A DNA stretch of 64,000 bases from Pseudomonas fluorescens (GTDB lineage: Bacteria > Pseudomonadota > Gammaproteobacteria > Pseudomonadales > Pseudomonadaceae). The stretch lies in assembly GCF_040448305.1 (NCBI RefSeq), contig NZ_CP148752.1, positions 124,001 to 188,000 of the forward strand. The letters are read 5' to 3'. The notes under the pieces were generated by a model that worked only from the letters and a program-made list of their open reading frames with translations, was not told the DNA's origin and did not search any database. A program made the position numbers and the translations under genes. Positions 18,185-26,635 of this stretch are shown in pieces; the first letter of the stretch is position 1, and the number at the start of each line of letters is the position of its first letter.

Positions 18185-19114
18185 ATGCAACTCCCAGACA
18201 TGAACCTGTTGGTCGCCCTCGATGCCTTGCTCGATGAGGGCAGTGTGGTGGGCGCGGCGCGGCGGATGAACCTTAGCCCGGCAGCCATGAGCCGGACGTT
18301 GACGCGCATCCGTGAAGCCATTGGCGACCCGATCCTGGTGCGCGCCGGCCGTGGCTTGGTGCCGACCCCCAAGGCGCTGGAATTGCGCGAACAGGTGCGC
18401 AGTGTGGTGGAGCAGGCCGGGTTGCTGTTTCGTTCGGCCGATGCGGTGGAGCTGAGTTCGCTGCGGCGGCGTTTCAGTATTCGGGCCAACGACTTTTTTG
18501 TCGGCGTCTACGGCGGCAAGCTGTTCGACACTCTCGACCGGCAGGCGCCGCACTGCGAATTGCGTTTCGTCCCGGAAGGCGATGGCGATGATGAGGCGTT
18601 GCGCGAAGGGCGGATCGATTTGAGCATCAGTAACACCCGGCCGTTGACCCCGGAAGTGAAGATTCAGAACCTGTTTTCCACCCACTTCGTTGGTCTGGTG
18701 CGCGAGGATCATCCGCTGTTGGAAGGTGAGATCACGGCAGAGCGCTATGCGGGTTATTCCCATATCAGCATGTCCCGGCGTGGCATTGCCCGGGGGCCGA
18801 TCGATACCGCACTCAATGCCCTGGGGCTGGAGCGGCGGGTGGCGGTGATCGCTCCAAGCTTTCATGCGGCGATGTTTGCCTTGCCCGATTCCGACCTGAT
18901 TCTGCCGGTGCCCAAAGAGGCGCTGCTGAGTGTGCGACGGCTCGGACTGAAGCTGCGCTCGTTCGATTTGCCGATCCCGTTGCCAACCTTGATGTTGACC
19001 CAAGCCTGGCACCCGCGCTTCGACAAGGATCCGGCCCACCGCTGGTTGCGTGAAACGCTCAAGACGTGTTGCGATGAAACGTGGTTGGCCGCGCAACCTG
19101 AAAGTCACCGCTGA
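18185..19114 (+). CDS. LysR-type transcriptional regulator
   Basis: About 309-aa regulator with an N-terminal winged helix-turn-helix (about residues 5-65, containing GSVVGAARRMNLSPAAMSRTL) and a C-terminal periplasmic-binding-like effector domain. The ATG at 18185 is chosen over a GTG at 18176 because the LysR helix begins a few residues later. The DHA2-type efflux genes follow on the same strand 213 bases later, beyond a REP pair. Control of that efflux system is plausible from position only. The effector is unknown. Confidence 0.88.
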   Translation: MQLPDMNLLVALDALLDEGSVVGAARRMNLSPAAMSRTLTRIREAIGDPILVRAGRGLVPTPKALELREQVRSVVEQAGLLFRSADAVELSSLRRRFSIRANDFFVGVYGGKLFDTLDRQAPHCELRFVPEGDGDDEALREGRIDLSISNTRPLTPEVKIQNLFSTHFVGLVREDHPLLEGEITAERYAGYSHISMSRRGIARGPIDTALNALGLERRVAVIAPSFHAAMFALPDSDLILPVPKEALLSVRRLGLKLRSFDLPIPLPTLMLTQAWHPRFDKDPAHRWLRETLKTCCDETWLAAQPESHR

Positions 19115-19119
19115 ACCCC

Positions 19120-19210
19120 TGTGGGAGCGAGCTTGCTCGCGATGAGGCCGGCAGCCTCGACATCTTTATTGGCTGACCTGCCGCTATCGCGAGCAAGCTC
19201 GCTCCCACAA
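19120..19210. repeat. REP pair 2 (GTGGGAG-first type)
   Basis: Inverted REP copies at 19120-19144 and 19186-19210 lie between the LysR gene and the MFS gene. The spacer contains CTCGACATCTTTATTGGCTGAC.. related in layout to the spacers of pairs 6-9 and 12. Confidence 0.9.
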
Positions 19211-19327
19211 GGGATGGCGGGACTATCGTTGCGTTTAGCGCACTTATAACCTGCCGATAAGTTGATTTTCGTCAAGCATCACGCTTCCTAAAATGCTTCG
19301 GTATTTTCACTCCGGAGCTCGCAGTAC

Positions 19328-20860
19328 ATGACTTCCCTCACGGTCACGGCACCTGTTGCTGCGGCCAGCACGGCAGCCGCTCCACCCGTCTTCGGCCCTC
19401 GAATCATCATCGGCCTGGTGGGCGTATTGCTGGCGGTGCTGGTGTCGGGCCTGAACGAGATGGTGACCAAAGTCGCCCTGGCCGACATCCGTGGCGCGTT
19501 GGCAATCGGCTACGACGAAGGCACCTGGCTGGTCGCCTGTTACACCGCGACCTCCGTGGCGGCCATGGCCTTCGCGCCGTGGTGTGCGGTGACGTTCTCG
19601 TTGCGGCGTTTCACCCTGTGGGCCATCAGCCTGTTCACCCTGCTGGGCGTGTTGTGCCCCTTCGCCCCGAATTACGAAAGCTTGTTGCTGCTGAGGACGT
19701 TGCAAGGTCTGGCTGGCGGTGCTTTGCCGCCGATGCTGATGACCGTGGCCCTGCGGTTTTTGCCCGCCAACGTGAAGTTGTATGGCCTGGCCGGTTATGC
19801 CCTGACGGCGACGTTCGGCCCAGGCCTGGGCACGCCATTGGCCGGGTTGTGGACCGAGTATGTCGGCTGGCAATGGACCTTCTGGCAAATCATCGCGCCG
19901 TGCCTGATTGCCATGGCCGCAGTGGCGTATGGCTTACCCCGGGACCCCCTGCGTCTGGAGCGCTTCAAGTCCTTCAACTGGCGCGGTGTGCTACTGGGTT
20001 TTCCCGCCATCTGCATGTTGGTGATCGGCATCCTGCAGGGCAATCGCCTGGACTGGTTCGAGTCGAACCTGATCTGCGGATTGCTCGGTGGCGGGCTGTC
20101 GCTGCTGGTGCTGTTTTTGGTCGGCGAGTGGTCGCAGCCGATGCCGTTTTTCAAGATGCAGATGCTCGGCATCCGTAACCTGTCTTTCGCCCTGCTGACC
20201 CTGGCGGGCGTGCTGGTGGTGTTGCAGGCGGTGATCATCATTCCGTCCAGCTACCTGGCGCAGGTCCAGGGTTATCGCCCGGTGCAGACCGCGCCGATCA
20301 TGCTACTGGCGGCGCTGCCGCAATTGATTGCGCTGCCGTTGGTGGCGGCGCTGTGCAACTTTCGCTGGGTTGATTGCCGCTGGGTGTTGGGCATCGGCCT
20401 GAGCATGCTGGCGCTGTCGTGCGTCGGCGGCTCGCAACTGACGTCCGCGTGGATTCGCGATGATTTCTATGTGCTGCAATGGCTGCAGATTTTCGGTCAG
20501 CCCATGGCGGTGTTGCCGTTGCTGATGCTGTCCACCGGCAGCATCAGCCCGATGGAAGGGCCGTTCGCATCGGCCTGGTTCAACACCGTCAAAGGCCTGT
20601 CGGCGGTCATCGCCACCGGGGTGATCGAGGCGTTGACCACGGCTCGCCTGCATTTTCACTCGACCATGCTGGTCGACCGCCTCGGCAATTCGCCGCTGGC
20701 CGAGCGCGACAGCGCAAGCCTCGCTCATCGTCTGCATGAGCAAGCGGTGGTGCTCACTTCCTCTGATCTTTACCTGTGCATGGCCGGTATCGCCGTGACC
20801 TTGATCCTGCTGATTTTCTGGCTGCCGACGCGGATCTTTCCGCCGCGCGCACCGACCTGA
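19328..20860 (+). CDS. DHA2-family MFS drug efflux transporter (EmrB-like)
   Basis: 510-aa inner-membrane proton antiporter with about 14 predicted membrane segments, the first at about 26-46. The motif LRTLQGLAGGALPP near residue 120 resembles the family motif that follows helix 4, and GYALTATFGPGLGTPLAGLW resembles antiporter motif C. GGAG lies ten bases upstream of the ATG. It is followed after 26 bases by an EmrA-type adaptor and then an outer-membrane factor, so the three should form a tripartite pump. The substrate cannot be read from the sequence. Confidence 0.9.
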   Translation: MTSLTVTAPVAAASTAAAPPVFGPRIIIGLVGVLLAVLVSGLNEMVTKVALADIRGALAIGYDEGTWLVACYTATSVAAMAFAPWCAVTFSLRRFTLWAISLFTLLGVLCPFAPNYESLLLLRTLQGLAGGALPPMLMTVALRFLPANVKLYGLAGYALTATFGPGLGTPLAGLWTEYVGWQWTFWQIIAPCLIAMAAVAYGLPRDPLRLERFKSFNWRGVLLGFPAICMLVIGILQGNRLDWFESNLICGLLGGGLSLLVLFLVGEWSQPMPFFKMQMLGIRNLSFALLTLAGVLVVLQAVIIIPSSYLAQVQGYRPVQTAPIMLLAALPQLIALPLVAALCNFRWVDCRWVLGIGLSMLALSCVGGSQLTSAWIRDDFYVLQWLQIFGQPMAVLPLLMLSTGSISPMEGPFASAWFNTVKGLSAVIATGVIEALTTARLHFHSTMLVDRLGNSPLAERDSASLAHRLHEQAVVLTSSDLYLCMAGIAVTLILLIFWLPTRIFPPRAPT

Positions 20861-20886
20861 ATGCTCCACTGATACAGAAGGTTTTT

Positions 20887-21957
20887 ATGAACACTCAAGC
20901 AAAGCAGAAAGTCGCGGTTGCCGTGGCCGCCGCATTGGCCGTCGGCGTGTTGATGTACCTGGCGATGCCCGGCCTGTTCGGCAAGCGTACCCAGCAGAAC
21001 ACCAACGATGCTTATGTCTCGGCGGATTTCACCCTGGTCGTGCCGCGCGTTGCCGGGTTTATCAAGCAAGTGCTGGTCGAGGACAACCAGCAGGTCAAGG
21101 CCGGGCAGTTGCTGGCGCTGATCGATGACCGGGATTTGCGCGCAGCCGCCCAGGCCGCCGATGCCGAAACGCTGGTGGCCAGGGCGCAACTGCAAAACGC
21201 CCGGGCGACCCTCGAGCGTCAGGCGTCGGTGATTGCCCAGGCGCAATCCTCGGTGGTTTCGGCCAAGGCGGAAATGGCCTTTGCCGAGCATGAATTGAAC
21301 CGCTACAAACACCTCGCCGGGGTGGGCGCCGGCACGGTGCAAAATGCGCAACAGGCGCAAACGCGTATCGACCAGGCCTCGGCACGATTGGCCAATGCCA
21401 CGGCGGTATTGGCGGCGGAGCGCAAGCAAGTGGAGATCCTCACAGCCCAGCGCGACGCAGCCGAAGGGGGGCTGAAACGGGCGCAAGCGCAGCTGGAAAT
21501 GGCCAGCTACGAGTTGTCCTATACGCGGATCGTCGCGCCACAGGACGGCATGGTCGGCGAACGCGCGGTGCGGGTCGGCGCCTACGTCACTCCGGGCAGC
21601 AAAATCCTCGCGGTGGTGCCGCTGGCGCAGGCATACGTGATGGCCAATTTCCAGGAAACCCAACTGACAGATGTGCAGCCGGGGCAGGCTGTGCAAGTGC
21701 GCGTCGACAGCCTGGGTGGTGCGGCATTGAACGGTCGTGTCGAAAGCATTGCCCCGGCCACCGGGGTGACGTTTGCCGCGGTCAAACCGGACAACGCCAC
21801 CGGCAACTTCACCAAAGTGGTGCAGCGGATACCGGTGAAGATCGTGCTGGAGCCGGGGCAGTCGCTGGCCGAGCGCTTGCGGGTGGGGATGTCGGTGGAG
21901 GCGAGTATTGATACCGGCAGCGATGCGGCGCCTGTGCGTGAGGTGACTCAGCGATGA
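20887..21957 (+). CDS. HlyD/EmrA-type periplasmic adaptor
   Basis: 356-aa membrane fusion protein starting MNTQAKQKVA with AGAAGG upstream. One N-terminal membrane helix (about 8-28) precedes NTNDAYVSADFTLVVPRVAGFI, the typical EmrA lipoyl start. A coiled coil spans about 100-210, and a second lipoyl half (TRIVAPQDGMVGERAV) follows. It joins the MFS transporter to the outer-membrane factor. Its TGA overlaps an ATG (ATGA at 21954-21957) that opens the reading frame of the next gene. Confidence 0.9.
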   Translation: MNTQAKQKVAVAVAAALAVGVLMYLAMPGLFGKRTQQNTNDAYVSADFTLVVPRVAGFIKQVLVEDNQQVKAGQLLALIDDRDLRAAAQAADAETLVARAQLQNARATLERQASVIAQAQSSVVSAKAEMAFAEHELNRYKHLAGVGAGTVQNAQQAQTRIDQASARLANATAVLAAERKQVEILTAQRDAAEGGLKRAQAQLEMASYELSYTRIVAPQDGMVGERAVRVGAYVTPGSKILAVVPLAQAYVMANFQETQLTDVQPGQAVQVRVDSLGGAALNGRVESIAPATGVTFAAVKPDNATGNFTKVVQRIPVKIVLEPGQSLAERLRVGMSVEASIDTGSDAAPVREVTQR

Positions 21958-21982
21958 AGGACTGTGTTGGCTGGTCAGGCGC

Positions 21983-22080
21983 CTTCGCGAGCAGGCTCGC
22001 TCCCACAAGGGACCCGCGCAGTGCTGACAATTCTGGCTCCATCGCAGGTTTACTGTGGGAGCGAGCCTGCTCGCGAAGAG
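21983..22080. repeat. REP pair 3, lying inside an open reading frame
   Basis: Inverted REP copies at 21983-22010 and 22053-22080. Unlike the others, this pair lies inside an uninterrupted frame that begins at the ATGA overlap with the adaptor gene and runs into the outer-membrane factor gene. Confidence 0.9.
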
Positions 22081-22109
22081 GCCTGTGGCAGCCATTCACC
22101 TTTAGTGCC

Positions 22110-23543
22110 TTGCTCGTCATGAGTCTCAGCGCCTGCACCGTCGGTCCGGACTTCCAGACGCCCGAAGCCACCGAAATCACCGAATGGTCGAAACCATCAA
22201 GGGCCGCCGCCAGCCAGGCTGTCGCCGAATCGATGGCCGAGCGCTGGTGGGAGGTGTTCCACGACCCCAAACTTTCAGCCCTGAGCCAGCGCGCCCTGAC
22301 CGACAACCTCGACCTGAAGCTGGCCAGCAGCCGCTTGCAGCAAAGTCGTGCGGTGCGTCAGGTCATCACCGCCGAGCGCTACCCCAACACGGCCGCCAGC
22401 GGACGTTACGGACGCAACCGCAACAGTGGTGAAGGCCTGAACGACCCGTCAGGACATAACGGCCAATCCGCCTTCAACCTGTGGGATGCCGGCTTTTCCG
22501 CCTCCTGGGAGCTGGATTTCTGGGGCCGCGTGCGTCGGGAAACCGAAGCCGCCGACGCTAACCTGGAAGTCGCCGAGAACGACCGACGCGGTGTGCTGCT
22601 GTCGGTGCTGGCCGAAACCGCCCAGGACTATATCCAGCTGCGCGGTGTGCAGAACACCCGGCTCGTCACCGAGCAGAATCTCGACGTCGCCCGCCATAGC
22701 CTGAAACTTTCGCAACTGCGCCTGGCCGACGGCGTCGCGACGGACCTGGATGTCGCCGAAGCCGCCGCACAAGTGGCGGCCATCGAATCACGCCTGCCCG
22801 CACTGGAGCAGCGCCAGTGGCAACTGATCAACGCCTTGAGCCTGTTGATGGGCGAACCGCCCCAGGCATTGGCGGCGGAGCTATCCACAGACGCACCGGT
22901 GCCACAAACACCGCGTCAGGTCGCCATCGGCGTACCCTCGCAACTGGCTGCACGTCGGCCGGACATTCGCCAGGCCGAAGCGCGACTGCATGCCGCCACT
23001 GCCAGCATCGGCGTGGCCAAGGGCGATTTCTATCCGCGAATCACCCTGTCGGGGAACATCGGTTCCCAGGCCATGCAACTGAGCGATTTCGGCTCCTGGG
23101 GATCGCGTTCGTTCGGCATCGGCCCGCAATTCAGCTTGCCGCTGTTCGACGGAGGCCGCTTGCGTGGCGTGCTCGAGTTGCGTGAAGCGCAACAACTGGA
23201 AGCCGCTATCGCCTATCAGCAAACCGTGCTGCGCGCCTGGCATGAAATCGATGATCAACTGACCGCCTACAACGCCAGCCAGTTACGCCGCGACAGCCTG
23301 GCCGAAGCCGTGCGCCAGAACCGCATCGCGTTGGAAACCGCGCAACAGCAGTACGTCGAGGGCGTGGTGGATTTCGTCACCGTACTCACCGTGCAGGGGG
23401 CGTTGCTGGCGACGCAGGAGCAGTGGGTCGAGAGCTCGACCGGCGTGTCGCTGGCGGCCGTCGGGTTGTACAAGGCGTTGGGTGGTGGATGGCAGTCAGT
23501 GTATCCCGTGGCAGAGACGGCGTACTTCGAGCCGGCCGAATGA
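22110..23543 (+). CDS. NodT/OprM-type outer-membrane efflux lipoprotein
   Basis: About 477-aa outer-membrane factor of the RND/MFS/type I family. The lipobox LSAC precedes the mature start CTVGPDF, which is typical of OprM-like lipoproteins. Two outer-membrane efflux domains follow. The start is unclear. The frame is open from an ATG at 21954 that overlaps the adaptor stop, but that region contains a REP pair. A TTG at 22110 and an ATG at 22119 give very short signal regions, and upstream codons (QPFTFSALLVMSLSAC) would complete a normal lipoprotein signal. I give the TTG as a compromise. It forms the third component of the upstream efflux operon. Confidence 0.8.
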   Translation: MLVMSLSACTVGPDFQTPEATEITEWSKPSRAAASQAVAESMAERWWEVFHDPKLSALSQRALTDNLDLKLASSRLQQSRAVRQVITAERYPNTAASGRYGRNRNSGEGLNDPSGHNGQSAFNLWDAGFSASWELDFWGRVRRETEAADANLEVAENDRRGVLLSVLAETAQDYIQLRGVQNTRLVTEQNLDVARHSLKLSQLRLADGVATDLDVAEAAAQVAAIESRLPALEQRQWQLINALSLLMGEPPQALAAELSTDAPVPQTPRQVAIGVPSQLAARRPDIRQAEARLHAATASIGVAKGDFYPRITLSGNIGSQAMQLSDFGSWGSRSFGIGPQFSLPLFDGGRLRGVLELREAQQLEAAIAYQQTVLRAWHEIDDQLTAYNASQLRRDSLAEAVRQNRIALETAQQQYVEGVVDFVTVLTVQGALLATQEQWVESSTGVSLAAVGLYKALGGGWQSVYPVAETAYFEPAE

Positions 23544-23599
23544 CTATGGGTTGTACTTGTCCGGCAATACCGGGCAATGAGTGGCGTCATCGCAAACCT

Positions 23600-24358
23600 T
23601 CAGGCTTTCGACGACAAGTCCGCCATGCCCTTGAGCAACTCGATCGGCAGCGGAAAGACAATGGTCGAGCTCTTGTCGCCGGCAATCGAACTCAGGGTCT
23701 GCATGTAGCGCAACTGCATGGCCCCCGGTTGGCGGCCAAGCATTTCGGCGGCCTGCATGAGTTTTTCCGAGGCTTGCAATTCGCCTTCGGCGTGGATCAC
23801 CTTGGCTCGCCGTTCCCGTTCGGCTTCGGCCTGCTTGGCGATGGCGCGGATCATCGATTCGTTGAGGTCCACGTGTTTGATCTCGACGTTGGCAACCTTG
23901 ATGCCCCAGGCGTCGGTCTGGGCGTCGAGTACTTGCTGGATGTCCAGATTCAAGCGTTCGCGTTCGGCCAGCAGTTCGTCCAGTTCGTGTTTACCCAGCA
24001 CCGCCCGTAGCGTGGTTTGCGCCAATTGGCTGGTGGCGGCCAGGAAATCCTCGACCTGGATGATTGCCTTCTGCGGATCGAGTACGCGGAAATACAGCAC
24101 CGCGTTGACCTTGACCGACACGTTGTCGCGGGTGATCACGTCTTGCGGCGGCACGTCCAGCACCACGGTGCGCAAATCGACCCTGACCATTTGCTGGACC
24201 ACCGGAATCAGCAGGATCAGGCCAGGGCCCTTGACCTGCCAGAAGCGCCCGAGCTGGAACACCACGCCGCGCTCGTATTCGCGCAGGATGCGGAACGTCG
24301 ACCCCGCCAGTGCGATGATCAACAGTAGCAGCGCGACAAGACCCAATTGCAAACCCAT
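23600..24358 (-). CDS. stomatin/slipin-type SPFH (band 7) membrane protein
   Basis: 252-aa protein with an N-terminal membrane hairpin (about 4-22), the band 7 domain (LREYERGVVFQLGRF to about residue 180) and a helical charged region rich in EAERERRAKVIHAEGE. Slipins oligomerise in the membrane and are usually paired with an NfeD protein, as here: the nfeD-like stop lies two bases upstream, so translation is probably coupled. The role is likely membrane quality control or microdomain scaffolding; the exact function is unknown. Confidence 0.9.
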   Translation of the reverse strand: MGLQLGLVALLLLIIALAGSTFRILREYERGVVFQLGRFWQVKGPGLILLIPVVQQMVRVDLRTVVLDVPPQDVITRDNVSVKVNAVLYFRVLDPQKAIIQVEDFLAATSQLAQTTLRAVLGKHELDELLAERERLNLDIQQVLDAQTDAWGIKVANVEIKHVDLNESMIRAIAKQAEAERERRAKVIHAEGELQASEKLMQAAEMLGRQPGAMQLRYMQTLSSIAGDKSSTIVFPLPIELLKGMADLSSKA

Positions 24359-24360
24359 GA

Positions 24361-24894
24361 CTATTCTCCGCCCGGCGCCGCGTCAGCCGCGGCCACTTGC
24401 AGCAGCAAGCCCTTGCGCCCCACCACCCGTACCTGTTGCCCGGGTTGCAGCGGCGTCGCGCTGAGCACTTGCCATCGTTCTCCTTGCAGATGAACCCAGC
24501 CGCCATAGGCGTTGCCGAGCTGTACTGAAGTGACCGGCGTTTCGCTGCCGACCAGCCCGGCATCACCGCTGACCGTGTGGCGCGGTCGGGTCTTCAGGGC
24601 GTGAAACACCAGGTAGATCAGCAACAGTGCGCTGATCAGTCCCAGGCCGATCATCAACGGCACGGGCACATCGGTATTGGTCAGGATCACCGCGCCGATC
24701 ACGAACATCACGATGCCGCCCAAGCCGATCACGCCGTAATTGGGCAGGGCCGCCTCAGCGATCAGGAACGCGATGCCGAAGGTGATAAGCCAGATCCCGA
24801 CGGGGTTGGGCAACAGCACCACCACCGTGTCGGCGGCGCAGGCCGATCCGCTCAACGCCAACAGCAACGCAACTGCACAGCAACGCGTGTTCAC
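24361..24894 (-). CDS. NfeD-family membrane protein, partner of the slipin
   Basis: 177-aa protein starting at GTG 24894 with GGAGG five bases upstream; the frame extends 12 codons further but without such a site. A signal peptide ends near SACAA, three membrane segments follow (about 25-115), and a C-terminal OB-fold of the NfeD type lies at about 125-170 (GNAYGGWVHLQGERW). It lacks the N-terminal ClpP-like protease domain of long NfeD proteins. Operon with the slipin gene. Confidence 0.88.
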   Translation of the reverse strand: MNTRCCAVALLLALSGSACAADTVVVLLPNPVGIWLITFGIAFLIAEAALPNYGVIGLGGIVMFVIGAVILTNTDVPVPLMIGLGLISALLLIYLVFHALKTRPRHTVSGDAGLVGSETPVTSVQLGNAYGGWVHLQGERWQVLSATPLQPGQQVRVVGRKGLLLQVAAADAAPGGE

Positions 24895-25093
24895 TTGACC
24901 CTCCGGGAGAGTCGTGGAGTGGCTCTGCATTCAGTTTAGTTGAGCCTTGGCCGGTATGAATTTTGCTCAACTGCCATCGACATCCGATGGGCGGATTTCC
25001 CGCCGGATCGCGCTGACGGGCCTAGACTTTTACTACGCAAGCAAAACTTTAACCATCGTCCGCCAGCGGTCATGGCGGGCACCGAGGTGCATC

Positions 25094-25555
25094 ATGCGTA
25101 TGGCAAGAACCGTGCAGCGAAGCCTGGAAAAGGCTCAATGCGAATATGACATCGTCAGCCACCCACACTCGGCCAGCAGCCTCGAAACGGCACGGGTCGC
25201 AGGTATTCCTGCCGAACGGGTGGCCAAATCGGTGATCCTCGACGATCACCATGGGCATTACCTGATGGCTGTGCTGCCCGCCAGCCGTCACCTTGACCTG
25301 AGCAAAGTCCGCAGCAGCGGTGAGTGGCAGGTTTCCCGCGAAAGCAACCTGGCGCACCTGTTCGATGATTGCGAACGCGGTGCCGTACCGGCGCTGGGTG
25401 AGTCCTATGGGTTGGAGGTGGTGATCGATCCGCTGCTGACCCGGCAGAAAGACATCTATCTGGAGGCCGGCAACCACGTCAACCTGGTGCGTATGGACAT
25501 GCCCGAGTTTCTGAAAATGGTGCCGCATGCCGAGGTGCGGGAGTTGAGTCATTAG
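25094..25555 (+). CDS. YbaK/EbsC-family aminoacyl-tRNA deacylase
   Basis: 153-aa YbaK/EbsC domain protein starting MRMARTVQRSLEKAQ, with GAGGTG upstream of the ATG. The family hydrolyses mischarged tRNA such as Cys-tRNA(Pro) in trans. The conserved segment ERVAKSVILDD carries the lysine typical of the active site. Upstream frame extension to 24947 lacks support and is left out. A REP pair follows. Confidence 0.85.
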   Translation: MRMARTVQRSLEKAQCEYDIVSHPHSASSLETARVAGIPAERVAKSVILDDHHGHYLMAVLPASRHLDLSKVRSSGEWQVSRESNLAHLFDDCERGAVPALGESYGLEVVIDPLLTRQKDIYLEAGNHVNLVRMDMPEFLKMVPHAEVRELSH

Positions 25556-25578
25556 GTCTGCAGTGTCTTCGCTGCCGT

Positions 25579-25646
25579 CATCGCGAGCAGGCTCGCTCCC
25601 ACAGGGAGAACGCATTTTCCTGTGGGAGCGAGCCTGCTCGCGATGA
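25579..25646. repeat. REP pair 4 (CGCGAG-first, short spacer)
   Basis: Inverted REP copies at 25579-25604 and 25620-25646 with a spacer of about 15 bases (AGAACGCATTTTCC), similar to the short spacer of the pair at 32443. Located between the ybaK-like and DUF2789 genes. Confidence 0.9.
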
Positions 25647-25685
25647 CCGCGCAGCGGTCCCTAAATTGGTCATCAGGAGTTCGTC

Positions 25686-25931
25686 ATGGAAAGCCCGACC
25701 CACAACCTTCCATCCCTGTTCAAGCAACTCGGCCTGCCGGACGACGCCGAAAGCATCGATAAATTCATCGCCACCCATTCACCGCTCAAACCGGAGCTGC
25801 ACCTTGCGGATGCATTTTTCTGGAGCCCGAGTCAGGCGGATCTTCTGCGTGAAGAGATACTCGATGACGCGGATTGGGCGGAGGTGGTGGATCAGCTGGA
25901 TGTGCTGTTGAGGAAGGGGCGGGGGGTGTAA
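25686..25931 (+). CDS. DUF2789 small protein
   Basis: 81-aa protein MESPTHNLPSLFKQLGL..., an all-helical DUF2789 member found widely in Pseudomonas. CAGGAG lies before the ATG. No catalytic motif or membrane segment is seen. The function is unknown. It is isolated between a REP pair and a toxin-antitoxin module. Confidence 0.85.
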   Translation: MESPTHNLPSLFKQLGLPDDAESIDKFIATHSPLKPELHLADAFFWSPSQADLLREEILDDADWAEVVDQLDVLLRKGRGV

Positions 25932-25985
25932 AAAACTGATAGGCGGTGGTCCACCGAGGTTGCTCTGATCACAATAACTGACCAG

Positions 25986-26013
25986 AATTAAGACCTTATT
26001 TGAGGTCTTAATT
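25986..26013. promoter_or_regulatory. perfect inverted repeat abutting the antitoxin start
   Basis: AATTAAGACCT (25986-25996) and AGGTCTTAATT (26003-26013) are perfect 11-bp arms around a 6-base spacer. The right arm ends at the ATG at 26014, and the likely Shine-Dalgarno GAGG (26002-26005) lies within it. Probable operator for the antitoxin/complex. Confidence 0.75.
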
Positions 26014-26259
26014 ATGCAAAGTGTATTGGCTGATATGGCTGTCAGCGTGTCTGAACTAAAGAAAAACCCCTCTGCCGTTTTGAATGGCGCCCATGGAGGG
26101 CCCGTCGCAGTGCTCAATCACAATCGCGTCATGGGTTACATGGTCCCTGCCGATGTGTTCGAAGCCATGATGGAACGCCTGGATGATCTGGAGTTGGCGG
26201 AAATTGTGCGTTCTCGTCGTCATGAAACGCCGATTTCGGTAACGCTGGATGACTTATAA
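26014..26259 (+). CDS. Phd/YefM-family antitoxin of a RelE-type pair
   Basis: 81-aa antitoxin. The N-terminal DNA-binding part contains VSVSELKKNPSAVL and PVAVLNHNRVMGYMV, and an acidic C-terminal tail ending SVTLDDL would wrap the toxin. It overlaps the toxin gene by 11 bases, the usual translational coupling. The inverted repeat before its start suggests autorepression. It shares the PVAVLNHNR segment with the antitoxin at 36944. Confidence 0.9.
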   Translation: MQSVLADMAVSVSELKKNPSAVLNGAHGGPVAVLNHNRVMGYMVPADVFEAMMERLDDLELAEIVRSRRHETPISVTLDDL

Positions 26260-26530
26260 GCTCGAATTTCTGCCGTCTGCACGCAAAGAATGGGACAAGC
26301 TGGGGCACACGCTGCGTGAACAATTCAAAAAGAAGTTGGCAGAGCGGCTCGAAATGCCTCGAATCCCTTCCGACTCACTCCATGGCATGCCCGACTGCTA
26401 CAAAATCAAGTTGAAGTCATCGGGATATCGACTCGTCTATGAGGTGATAGATGAGCGTGTCGTCGTTTCTGTCGTTGCAGTAGGAAAGCGCGAACGCAGT
26501 GAAGTGTATGAGCGTGCAAGGAAACGTTGA
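26249..26530 (+). CDS. RelE/ParE-superfamily toxin
   Basis: 93-aa basic protein MTYKLEFLPSARKEWDKL..., with the RelE fold order and the C-terminal residues GYRLVYEV and VVAVGKRERSEVY expected of ribosome-dependent RelE mRNA endonucleases. The preceding antitoxin overlaps its start. The sequence fits RelE better than ParE; the target was not tested. Confidence 0.88.
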   Translation: MTYKLEFLPSARKEWDKLGHTLREQFKKKLAERLEMPRIPSDSLHGMPDCYKIKLKSSGYRLVYEVIDERVVVSVVAVGKRERSEVYERARKR

Positions 26531-26570
26531 GGGCTCTCGGCAGGTCGCTGTTACGTATTTGTTTCAAAAC

Positions 26571-26618
26571 TTGACGGAAAATCCCCTCCAATGCAATATT
26601 GATAGTTAGCAAACTAAC
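26571..26618 (+). promoter_or_regulatory. marR promoter with palindromic operator
   Basis: TTGACG at 26571-26576 and AATATT at 26595-26600, spaced 18 bp, look like -35 and -10 elements. The palindrome GTTAG-CAAA-CTAAC at 26605-26618 covers the expected transcription start. This resembles known MarR operators and fits autorepression. Confidence 0.6.
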
Positions 26619-26635
26619 AGTGTGTATTTTCCTTC

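Noticed and set aside
21954..22109. Coding extension of the outer-membrane lipoprotein through the REP pair
   Set aside because: Not annotated as coding because the segment is REP sequence without a signal peptide; kept as a finding since the ATGA overlap at its start is striking.
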